A DNA stretch of 64,000 bases from positions 186,001 to 250,000 of the forward strand of contig JACONN010000002.1 of the NCBI GenBank assembly GCA_014323675.1. Direction: 5' to 3'. Below the pieces are notes generated by a model. That model saw only the letters and a list, made by a program, of their open reading frames with translations. It was not told where the DNA came from and did not search any database. The translations under genes were made by a program, and so were the position numbers. How positions within the stretch are numbered: position 1 is the stretch's first letter; each line of letters begins with the position of its first letter. The stretch comes from Hormoscilla sp. GM7CHS1pb (GTDB taxonomy: Bacteria; Cyanobacteriota; Cyanobacteriia; Cyanobacteriales; Desertifilaceae). Of the stretch, positions 37,232-44,708 are shown in pieces.

Positions 37232-39289
37232 ATGTCCCATCAGAACCGTTACCTTCGCTCGAAACGCCTCAGATCTGCCCTATGGTATGCTGCCGACGGA
37301 AAATGCCAGCATTGCGGGTGCGACCTGCCTCCAGACTGGCACGCAGACCACATCGAACGGTGGGCAGAAACTCACAGAACCAATGTCCACGAAATGCAAG
37401 CTTTATGTCCTAAATGTCATCAAGAAAAAACAGCTTCCGAAAACAAGAACATGAAGAGTGAAAACTACAAACAACTCAATCTATTTGAATCGCCCACAGA
37501 GCCGATTAAACTGAGAAGGCACCAAAAGGAGTTTCTGGAAATATGCAAACTGTTAAAGGGAGGTGAGCAGATCGGGAAAATTATCATGCTGGTTACGCCA
37601 GGAGGCGGTAAGAGTTTAATTCCCGTCATTGCTGCTGCACAACTGATTCCCTCCCGAGCCTCTGGGGGTGGCTTCCACGGTACTATTGCCGATGCCATAT
37701 GTTGGGTGGTTCCCAGACTAAATTTGCAAGCTCAAGCGGAACGCAATTTTGAAGATTCGTATTTCAAAGAACAGCTCAATCATCAGCACAGAATTCGGGC
37801 AAATAATAATGAACCTAACCCATGTAAAGGAACTTCTGGCTATGTAGCCACCTACCACGCAATTTTTTCCAATCCTGACCTTCATGCTCAAGAGCTACAG
37901 CGTAAGCGCTATATTTTAGTGCTCGATGAGTTCCATCATGTGGAGGAAGGTAGCCCGTGGCATCAAGCGTTACAATCATTAGTTGATAGCGCAGTCTTGG
38001 TAGTTCTAGTCACTGGCACTCATAAGCGGGGAGATGGCAAGCCAATTGCCTTTATGCCCTATAAATCAATTAATGCCGATCGCCTGACTCCCGATCTGTC
38101 TAACAGTCAAGATGCCAGGGTCATTCGTTACACGCGAGAGGATGCCCTCAGAGAGGGGGCGATCGTTCCCCTTCATTTTGAACTTCAAGATGGGGAAGCT
38201 GAGTGGGTAGATAAAAAAGGACAGGTTGGTGCAGCAGAAAGTATTGCCGAGGCAGGCGAAGATACAAATGCAGCAATTTGGACAGCTCTCAATACGGAAT
38301 ATGCTTATGACCTTTTGACAAAGTCAGTCCAACATTGGCAAGAATATAAAGAAGCTATTAACCCACGCTCTAAACTCCTGGTAATCGCACCATCAATTTC
38401 TAAAGCTACGGAATATGTTAAGTGGCTTAAGGACTTAGGAATAAAAGCATTAAAAGCGACGAGCGATGAATCAAAAGAAGCTCAAAAAGCTATTGAAAAA
38501 TTTAAGCGCGTTCGTGAAAATGCCAAGACAAGGGATGCTGGTATTGATGTCTTAGTAACGGTACAAATGGCTTATGAAGGGCTTGACGTTCCTGCCATTA
38601 CTCATATTGCCTGTTTGACTCGGATCAGAAGTGAACCTTGGCTCGAACAAGCCTGGGCAAGAGCAGCTAGAGTTGATAAAGACGCCGGAAAACTGAAAAC
38701 TGAAGGAATCATTTTTGTTCCCGATGACGAATTAGCTCATAACTGTATCGAAAAGATCCTTGCAGAGCAAGATCCAATTCTCAAGGAAAGAGAACAAAAC
38801 TCGATCAAAACAGGTCAAGGTAATGCTTGTCAAGATGGAAATGAAGATCGGCAAAGAGGCAACTCAATCCTCCCTATAACTTCCAATTTGACAGGAGCGA
38901 GAGCCTTGGATTTAAGTAGTGGAGAAACAGTTGACTATCATGAAACTGAAAGAATCCAAGGGATCATGCAACAACTTGGTATTTCGGGAATTAGTACAAT
39001 CAAAATGAAACAGTTTGGAGATTTGTACAGCGGTACGGAAGCAGGGGAAGAAAGTTCTGATCGAGGGGTGGTGCAAAAAGAAACTTTAACTCCCAGAGAA
39101 GAAGAGAAGATAATGCGGGATGGGATCGAAAAATATGTCCGTCGCTATGAAGGTAACAATCACATAAAACCTGGAACTTTAAACTCGGAGATTAAGAGCG
39201 CATTTAACAAGTCCCGAACAACTATGACAATAGAGGAATTGAGGAAGGTGTGGGCATGGCTACAAAACAACTATCCAATGGGAGATTGA
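37232..39289 (+). CDS. HNH endonuclease fused to an SF2 DEAD/DEAH-type helicase
   Basis: A 685-residue two-part protein. The N-terminal HNH domain (residues about 10-70) has CQHCGCDLPP, WHADHIERWAE and LCPKCHQEK, with zinc-binding Cys pairs and the catalytic His. The helicase core has a Q-like RRHQKEFLEI, Walker A MLVTPGGGKSL (about residue 130), Walker B LVLDEFHHVE (about 230), motif III VLVTGT and the motif V/VI region VTVQMAYEGLDVPAITHIACL...EQAWARAARVDKDAG. The C-terminus is charged and unassigned. The next gene overlaps its end by about 34 bases. The pairing suggests a nucleic-acid-targeting system in a defence-like island; I do not recognise a named system. Confidence 0.75.
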   Translation: MSHQNRYLRSKRLRSALWYAADGKCQHCGCDLPPDWHADHIERWAETHRTNVHEMQALCPKCHQEKTASENKNMKSENYKQLNLFESPTEPIKLRRHQKEFLEICKLLKGGEQIGKIIMLVTPGGGKSLIPVIAAAQLIPSRASGGGFHGTIADAICWVVPRLNLQAQAERNFEDSYFKEQLNHQHRIRANNNEPNPCKGTSGYVATYHAIFSNPDLHAQELQRKRYILVLDEFHHVEEGSPWHQALQSLVDSAVLVVLVTGTHKRGDGKPIAFMPYKSINADRLTPDLSNSQDARVIRYTREDALREGAIVPLHFELQDGEAEWVDKKGQVGAAESIAEAGEDTNAAIWTALNTEYAYDLLTKSVQHWQEYKEAINPRSKLLVIAPSISKATEYVKWLKDLGIKALKATSDESKEAQKAIEKFKRVRENAKTRDAGIDVLVTVQMAYEGLDVPAITHIACLTRIRSEPWLEQAWARAARVDKDAGKLKTEGIIFVPDDELAHNCIEKILAEQDPILKEREQNSIKTGQGNACQDGNEDRQRGNSILPITSNLTGARALDLSSGETVDYHETERIQGIMQQLGISGISTIKMKQFGDLYSGTEAGEESSDRGVVQKETLTPREEEKIMRDGIEKYVRRYEGNNHIKPGTLNSEIKSAFNKSRTTMTIEELRKVWAWLQNNYPMGD

Positions 39290-40056
39290 AAGGGTACATA
39301 GAAACTTTAGGAAATGCTGGAAACTTCTATGCACCTTCTGGAACGCGCCCTTGGGCAATTGCTGTCAGGTCAGAGCTACAATCACTTTGGCATGATGCTA
39401 AGTTTAATGCTCAACAGTTAAAAGCATGGCGCGACTTAATGAAGCGGCACGCAGGCTATCGCCAACTTGTTAACAAGGAGGGAAAAGCATTTAGCAGTTA
39501 TGAAGAATTCTGCCAGGCTAAACCGCCCTTTGGATTAGGTTGCGCTCCGTCAGATATCGATCAAATTATTCAGGAACTGGAATTAGTTGATGCCAAGACG
39601 TTTGAGATAGAAGATACCCCACCCAAGCCAAGTGCTGGCCCAGCTCTAACGGGCGAAGGTCCTAGCCGAGAGGGATCTTTGCAGAGGTTTTCTAAGCTAG
39701 TTCAATCTTGTGCAGAAAATCAGCCTATTAATGCCGCCAAGATTGGGGAACAGTTGAAAATCTCAATCAGAACAGCACATACTTGGAGGAAACGGTGGCT
39801 GGATCTGGGATGGATTGAACCATTACCGAGTAAAAAACGCGGCTATTACCAAATCGCGACCCTGGGACGGAAAGTGGTAAAAGATTGGTTAGAAAAAGCG
39901 CAATCTGCCACAATGAATGGTGAATTATGGCTATCCATACCTCGCCACAACCCCAAGAAAGCAGGAGAGCAGCTGATTAAATCTTTTGACTCCGAGCAAC
40001 TAAGAGAACTTCACAAGCTAATTGGAGAATCACTAAAGCAGGAGTCGAAAAGCTAG
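39256..40056 (+). CDS. Winged-helix DNA-binding protein coupled to the HNH-helicase
   Basis: A 266-residue protein from ATG 39256, inside the 3' end of the helicase gene, so probably translationally coupled. The N-terminus (GYIETLGNAGNFYAPSGTRPWAIAVRSELQSLWHDAKFNAQQLKAWRDLMKRHAGYRQL) has no recognised family. A central Pro/Gly linker follows. The region KLVQSCAENQPINAAKIGEQLKISIRTAHTWRKRWLDLGWIEPLPSKKRGYYQIATLG is a clear winged helix-turn-helix. The C-terminus is helical. It may guide or regulate the helicase-nuclease, or act as repressor on the upstream inverted repeat; both are inference. Confidence 0.6.
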   Translation: MATKQLSNGRLKGYIETLGNAGNFYAPSGTRPWAIAVRSELQSLWHDAKFNAQQLKAWRDLMKRHAGYRQLVNKEGKAFSSYEEFCQAKPPFGLGCAPSDIDQIIQELELVDAKTFEIEDTPPKPSAGPALTGEGPSREGSLQRFSKLVQSCAENQPINAAKIGEQLKISIRTAHTWRKRWLDLGWIEPLPSKKRGYYQIATLGRKVVKDWLEKAQSATMNGELWLSIPRHNPKKAGEQLIKSFDSEQLRELHKLIGESLKQESKS

Positions 40057-40209
40057 ACGGATTGCTGAGGGTAAGAACATGTCTGTGGTAATTGCATTAG
40101 GGCGATCGCCCCAGACATAACCCAGTCCATCAGCAGTGGTACAATTTTTTATAGACGTGGTATACTAACTATACCGATCGCGATCGTCCTAGGTAAGGCA
40201 AAAAGAAAC

Positions 40210-40746
40210 ATGGTCATATCTACATCATCTTCTGCAGCAACAGGGTCAACCAATGGGCAGCAGTTCAAAATAACTCCGGATCGAGAAGCACAGCTAGACT
40301 GGCTGCGCAAGGAGATCGGGGCTGCCAACATAGAAGAAGTAATTGGACGCTCCATCAATGTCATGGTAGCTCTCAAGCGCCAGATGGCTCCAGGAGCTCA
40401 ACTATTTCTGCACAGTCCGTCCGGACAAATGCGTGTGCTGATCCCAGAACTTGAACCCATACCAACTGAACAGTGGCAGTATCTAGTAGAGCGCCAGCAC
40501 CCTTGGCGACGGCAACTCTACATCAAAGGGCAGAAACTGCGAGCATTTAGTGTCTGGCAGGATATGCTCGTCAACGACATGACTCCAGAAGAGGCAGCCG
40601 ATAATTGGGATCTTCCCCTAGCAGCTATTCACGAAGTCATTCGTTATTGCGAGAGTCACCAAGAACTCCTGAAAATGGAAGCCGATGAAGAGCGTTACCG
40701 ACTAGAAGAACAAGGAGTTTCCCTTGAGCCTAAGACTATTAATTGA
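40210..40746 (+). CDS. Antitoxin-like protein (N-terminal unknown domain plus DUF433-like C-terminus)
   Basis: 178 residues. The N-terminal half (FKITPDREAQLDWLRKEIGAANIEEVIGRSINVMVAL) looks like a ribbon-helix-helix or short helical DNA-binding region. The C-terminal half (RQLYIKGQKLRAFSVWQDMLVNDMTPEEAADNWDLPLAAIHEVIRYCESH) has the DUF433-type helix-turn-helix pattern. The PIN-like toxin gene starts 22 bases before its stop. A longer antitoxin than the others in the window. Confidence 0.65.
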   Translation: MVISTSSSAATGSTNGQQFKITPDREAQLDWLRKEIGAANIEEVIGRSINVMVALKRQMAPGAQLFLHSPSGQMRVLIPELEPIPTEQWQYLVERQHPWRRQLYIKGQKLRAFSVWQDMLVNDMTPEEAADNWDLPLAAIHEVIRYCESHQELLKMEADEERYRLEEQGVSLEPKTIN

Positions 40747-41083
40747 TGAGGACTCCCAGGCAAAGCGCCTCGTTGAGTTGCTGCGGGATGCTGGCCACGA
40801 TGTCATCACGGCAAGGGAAGCGGATCTGATGGCCAAGCCGGACTCGTTGGTTCTCGACTATGCCAGACAGTCCGGACGCCTGGTACTAACTAAAAACTCC
40901 AATGACTTTAACATCCTCCACAGGGCAGACCCAAATCATCCGGGCATCCTGGTTGTCTACCAGTATCTTGACCGCTCAAAGAATATGAGCTATGAAACTA
41001 TCGTTAAATGTATCGCCAATATGGAGGCATCTGGATATAACTTAACCAATCAATTTGTTTCCCTGAACTCCTGGAACTACTGA
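40724..41083 (+). CDS. DUF5615 PIN-like toxin
   Basis: A 119-residue protein starting at TTG 40724 (MSLRLLIDEDSQAKRLVELL), the only start that keeps the conserved LIDED beginning. Other acidic positions are in ITAREADLMAKPDSLVLDYARQ and LVLTKNSNDFNILH. It overlaps the antitoxin gene by 23 bases. Intact; the third locus of the DUF433/DUF5615 type here besides 26.5 and 34.8 kb. Confidence 0.8.
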   Translation: MSLRLLIDEDSQAKRLVELLRDAGHDVITAREADLMAKPDSLVLDYARQSGRLVLTKNSNDFNILHRADPNHPGILVVYQYLDRSKNMSYETIVKCIANMEASGYNLTNQFVSLNSWNY

Positions 41084-41454
41084 TTAATTTTCAGATATTT
41101 ATGGCAGTGCAATGGGAGAGATCGCCCCCTAATTTAATCCATAAAAATCGGCTCTGGTTCCAGTTTTAGCGCCGCTGACAGGGTGAGATGACCATCCCCG
41201 ATGGCCATACAGATCCAGGGAAACATTCACCTCATTTACTTTGGGATAGCCATGTAAATACGGCCTTGGGTATTGGCAGAATGTTTTTAGTCTGTTTTCA
41301 ACCGACTTTAGCTATGACGCGGGGTAAGCGAACCCCGGCGGTGTAACGGGGCCCCAAAAGGCAGTTACCGCAGAAAAACCCCGATGACGATCTTCCATTG
41401 GGCGACATTCAATCATAAAATAAGATCTCGATAGTTAGGAAATGTCCCCAGCTA
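41084..41454. other. Intergenic region with a decayed copy of the 35.6-35.9 kb toxin-antitoxin locus
   Basis: Bases about 41145-41215 (AATCGGCTCTGGTTCCAGTT..., CCGCTGACAGGGTGAGATGA) match the 3' part of the antitoxin-like gene at 35583. Then GGGAAACATTCACCTCATTT matches the end of the PIN gene near 35875, with the part between deleted. The rest up to comB shows no gene; a CCCCGGCGGTGTAACGGGGC palindrome lies near 41334. Confidence 0.7.
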
Positions 41455-42192
41455 GTGAAGCTATTCGTTTACCACACCCCAGAACAGACACCGACAGACA
41501 GCGTACCCGATTGCGCGATCGCAGTCGATGTCCTCCGCGCCACGACCACAATGGCAACGGCCTTGGACGCCGGTGCAGAAGCAGTCCAAGTCTTCAGTGA
41601 CATTGACCTGCTGATGCAAGTCAGTGCCGAATGGCCCCCTGAAAAGCGACTCCGGGCTGGCGAACGGGGCGGGGCCAAGGTGGAAGACTGCGACTTAGGT
41701 AACTCGCCTCTGGACTGCACTCCCGCAGTGGTCCAAGGACGCCGCTTGTTCATCAGCACTACCAACGGTACCCGTGCCTTACAGCGGATCCAAAAGGCGA
41801 AAGTAGTGTTAACTGCCGCCTTAATTAATCGTCAGGCATTGGTACAATATCTCATGACTCATCAGCCAGAAACAGTCTGGATTGTCGGATCCGGTTGGCA
41901 AGGCAGCTACTCCCTGGAAGATACAGTCTGTGCTGGCGCGATCGCCCAAAACCTGCTCGCAGAACTAACCTGGTCTGCGCCTATATCCGAGGTTAACGAT
42001 GAAGTCCATGCCGCGATCGCCCTTTACCGCCAGTGGCAAGAGCAATTATTAGAGCTGATGCAACAAGCCAGTCACGGCAAACGCCTCCTCGGTCTGAACT
42101 GCTACGAAGACCTGAAATATTGCGCCCAACTCGACATTCTCAACGTATTACCCATCCAGCGAGAACCCGGAGTTTTAGTCAAGCACCAATAA
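41455..42192 (+). CDS. comB: Probable 2-phosphosulfolactate phosphatase
   Basis: ComB hydrolyses 2-phosphosulfolactate in the archaeal coenzyme M pathway. Cyanobacteria have ComB-family proteins without the rest of the pathway, so the real substrate is open. Motifs: [55 protein letters not shown] (active-site region) and [24 protein letters not shown], all in family positions. 245 residues from GTG 41455. The oxidoreductase gene starts two bases after its stop, so they may be co-transcribed. Confidence 0.88.
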   Translation: MKLFVYHTPEQTPTDSVPDCAIAVDVLRATTTMATALDAGAEAVQVFSDIDLLMQVSAEWPPEKRLRAGERGGAKVEDCDLGNSPLDCTPAVVQGRRLFISTTNGTRALQRIQKAKVVLTAALINRQALVQYLMTHQPETVWIVGSGWQGSYSLEDTVCAGAIAQNLLAELTWSAPISEVNDEVHAAIALYRQWQEQLLELMQQASHGKRLLGLNCYEDLKYCAQLDILNVLPIQREPGVLVKHQ

Positions 42193-42193
42193 G

Positions 42194-43195
42194 ATGAAAG
42201 CAATAGTCATGACCGCCCCTGGCGGTCCTGAAGTTCTCCAACTTCAGGACATCCCAGACCCAGAAATTTCCCAGGACCGAGAAATCTTAGTCCGACTCAA
42301 AGCCGCAGGGGTCAACCCCATTGACACCAAACTGCGAACCAGAGGCACCTTATATCCCGATGCTGCTGGACCCGCAGTCCTGGGATGCGACGGTGCCGGT
42401 ATCGTTGAAGCCGTCGGTGCAGCCGTACAAAATTACCGAGTCGGCGACGAAGTCTATTTCTGTAATGCTGGTCTGGGCGCACAGACTGGCAACTACGCCC
42501 AATTTGCCGTAGTAGACGAACGGTTTGTGGCCAAAAAACCAGCATCTCTCAGTTTTGCCCAAGCAGCAGCAGCACCCTTAGTCTTAATTACCGCTTGGGA
42601 ATCACTGTACGATCGGGGGCGTCTGCAAGCAGGGCAAACCGCCTTAATTCACGCTGGTGCCGGTGGAGTCGGTCACGTAGCCGTGCAGCTAGCTAAATTA
42701 CAAGGTGCTGAAGTTTATACCACAGTTGGTTCGGAAGCAAAAGCCGAATTTGTCCAGCAGCTAGGCGCTGACAAAGCCATACTTTACAAACAGACCGACT
42801 TCGTAGAAGCTGTACTAGATTGGACATCAGGAGAAGGAGTAGACCTCGCCTTCGACACCGTAGGAGGAGAAACCTTCGCCAAAACCTTCCCAGCGGTGAG
42901 AATATATGGCGATCTGGTAACAATTCTTTCCCCCGATCCAGCTACAAAATGGAAAATAGCCAGAAACCGCAACCTGAGAATTAGTCTAGAACTGATGCTG
43001 ACGCCAATGGTAGAAGGATTAGTGGAGGCGCAGCAAGACCAAGCAAAGATTCTACAACAATCTGCCCGTCTGATAGACGTTGGTCAGTTGCAGATTCAGC
43101 TTAGTGAAACTTTCCCCCTAGCAGAAGCAGCAGCAGCCCATAGCTTGCTAGGATCGGGAACGATGACAGGTAAAATTGCCTTACTAATTGATTGA
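42194..43195 (+). CDS. NAD(P)-dependent quinone oxidoreductase-like (zeta-crystallin/MDR family)
   Basis: A medium-chain dehydrogenase/reductase of 333 residues without the zinc-binding Cys set. N-terminal MKAIVMTAPGGPEVLQLQDIPDPE, GVNPIDTKLRTRG, GCDGAGIVEAVGAAV, and the nucleotide-binding LIHAGAGGVGHVAVQLAKLQGAEVYTTVGS, then LAFDTVGGETF. Reduces quinones or enones with NADPH in characterised relatives. It starts directly after comB (2-base gap). Intact. Confidence 0.88.
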   Translation: MKAIVMTAPGGPEVLQLQDIPDPEISQDREILVRLKAAGVNPIDTKLRTRGTLYPDAAGPAVLGCDGAGIVEAVGAAVQNYRVGDEVYFCNAGLGAQTGNYAQFAVVDERFVAKKPASLSFAQAAAAPLVLITAWESLYDRGRLQAGQTALIHAGAGGVGHVAVQLAKLQGAEVYTTVGSEAKAEFVQQLGADKAILYKQTDFVEAVLDWTSGEGVDLAFDTVGGETFAKTFPAVRIYGDLVTILSPDPATKWKIARNRNLRISLELMLTPMVEGLVEAQQDQAKILQQSARLIDVGQLQIQLSETFPLAEAAAAHSLLGSGTMTGKIALLID

Positions 43196-43224
43196 AGGGG
43201 CGCAGGGTTATTTCATTCTACCCG

Positions 43225-43290
43225 ATCGCCGTCACCCTGAAGGGTGCGGCTACAAGAACCAAGCCCGCCTGCGCGGGCTATAGTGCTTGC
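43225..43290. repeat. Hairpins downstream of the oxidoreductase gene
   Basis: TCACCCTGAAGGGTGCGGCT and AAGCCCGCCTGCGCGGGCTA form two adjacent hairpins, similar in style to the CCCTAAAGGGTGAGGG and GCCCGC...GCGGGC pair near 33261-33320. Could terminate the comB-oxidoreductase transcript. TATTTCATTCT and AGAATGAAATA flank the pair as a further inverted repeat (43209 and 43300). Confidence 0.6.
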
Positions 43291-43334
43291 TAACTTAAGA
43301 ATGAAATAGCCCTGGAAGGGGCGAGGTTGTTAAT

Positions 43335-43797
43335 ATGACAGGTTGGGGTTGGTATCCAAGATATATGCGTCCAATTACTAGCCATGAGGAGTTGGACAAA
43401 ATTGACGAAAGTTTGACCTGGGCCGTCCGTTTGTGGCAGCCTAGGATAACGCTTTTCAAGCTACCAGGGTGGGTTGCAGTTCCTGTCATCAGCGAAAAAT
43501 ACACTTGGAGATTTGAGGAAAAACTTCTGGAAGCGTTAAAATCGCGCGGATACAATGATCTATATGCTGTCCTGTTACATTATCGGGGGTTTTTAGCTCC
43601 GTTCTGGCTATATGGGCAAAGGACTAGGCAAGCATCTCCTCAGTTATGGTGTTGACTATGGCTGGGAGAGGGGTGCTAAATGCTTGTGGGTACATACCTG
43701 TAATCTCGATAGTCCTTATGCTCTGAATAATTATCTCAAGCGCGGCTTTAAGATCTATAATTCTTACGAAGAACCCATGCCCAAAGCTTATCTCTAA
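43335..43797 (+). pseudogene. GNAT acetyltransferase, frameshifted
   Basis: The N-terminal part reads MTGWGWYPRYMRPITSHEELD, then WAVRLWQPRITLFKLPG..., and loses frame near 43600, just before the acetyl-CoA loop. The second frame supplies GKGLGKHLLSYGVDYGWERGAKCLWVHTCNLDSPYALNNYLKRGFKIYNSYEEPMP, the typical Q/RxxGxG/A loop and C-terminal GNAT core. Combined length (about 150 codons) is near normal, though the region before the junction (LLHYRGFLAPFWL) looks scrambled. Substrate unknown. Confidence 0.7.
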
Positions 43798-44023
43798 TCA
43801 CAACTAACCACTCACAACTAACCATTATCTAACAGACTGACGAGGGTGCCTAATTTTTGATTAGATATAGGTAATAATAGATAAAGAATGGCACATATCT
43901 TGGTTACGACTTATCTGGAAATGCCCGATCACGTAGGCGTAGCCGTGTGCGCTCTGCGCAATCGCACTTCCCCACTTGCCTTTTGTTTTTTCCCAAATTA
44001 TATCCATATTCAAAAAAACAGTA
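43798..44023. other. Intergenic region, no gene seen
   Basis: CACAACTAACCACTCACAACTAACCA short repeats near 43800 and a GCGTAGCCGTGTGCGCTCTG segment near 43935. Nothing else recognisable before the tandem array. Confidence 0.5.
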
Positions 44024-44386
44024 TTATCTGTACTTTTTTGTATTATACAACCTGGCGATCGCCTTTATCTATACTAAAAAGTAGCGCACGTAATTCAAAA
44101 TTGCGCGTCTTATCTGTACTTTTTTGTATTATTAACCCTGCCCATTGCCTCCACTTCGTGTTACGAAGTAGCGCACGTAATTCAAAATTGCGCGTCTTAT
44201 CTGTATTATTTAACTGGCTCATCTCCTCCAATTTGTGCTATAATATAACACGCGCGTAATTCACTAATCCTCATATTATCTATACTTTTTTGTATTATTT
44301 CACCGGGCGATCGCCTCTCTTTTATCCTACTTTGTAGTACATGCAATTCACCAACTCCGTCTTATCTGTACTTTTTTGTATTATTT
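44024..44386. repeat. Degenerate ~86-bp tandem repeat array, five copies
   Basis: A core TTATCTGTACTTTTTTGTAT plus TATT starts at 44024, 44110, 44197, 44276 and 44362 (spacings 86, 87, 79, 86). Between cores, units 1 and 2 share AGTAGCGCACGTAATTCAAA plus ATTGCGCGTC. Units 3 and 4 keep weaker CGTAATTCAC/GCAATTCACC versions. Two units contain a HIP1 GGCGATCGCC. No open reading frame. Not CRISPR: the inter-core parts are themselves related. Confidence 0.8.
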
Positions 44387-44708
44387 AACTGGGGCACTGG
44401 TGAGCGTGTAGTTAATGCCCAAGGATCGAATAGTCGCTCCCCAGGTTTCTGCTATTCAAGCTCAAAATCGGAAAAGTATTATTATACAATATTTATCAGC
44501 ATTACTCAGGCGATCGCCAGTGCCTTTGAATTAAGAAACCAGGTTTCTCCTATACGCAGTGCTGCACAGGGCTACGCGCGTGCTCGCGACGCAGGAATGC
44601 GCTAGAAACCTGGTTTCTGGGCTACCGGAGAATAACGAAATTTTTGATTAAATAAGCGATCGCTCACAACTGATCGCTCACAACTGACCGCTCACAACTG
44701 ACCGCTAA
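44387..44708. repeat. Hairpin-rich stretch downstream of the 811-residue gene
   Basis: AGAAACCAGGTTTCT (44534) and AGAAACCTGGTTTCT (44606) are two near-palindromes that also pair with each other. Between them lies GCACAGGGCTACGCGCGTGC. Then CGCTCACAACTGA repeats three times just before the gene end. No gene. Confidence 0.65.

Noticed and set aside
44024..44386. CRISPR array
   Set aside because: The recurring core is about 24 bp at ~86-bp spacing, and the intervals are related to each other rather than unique. No cas genes are nearby.
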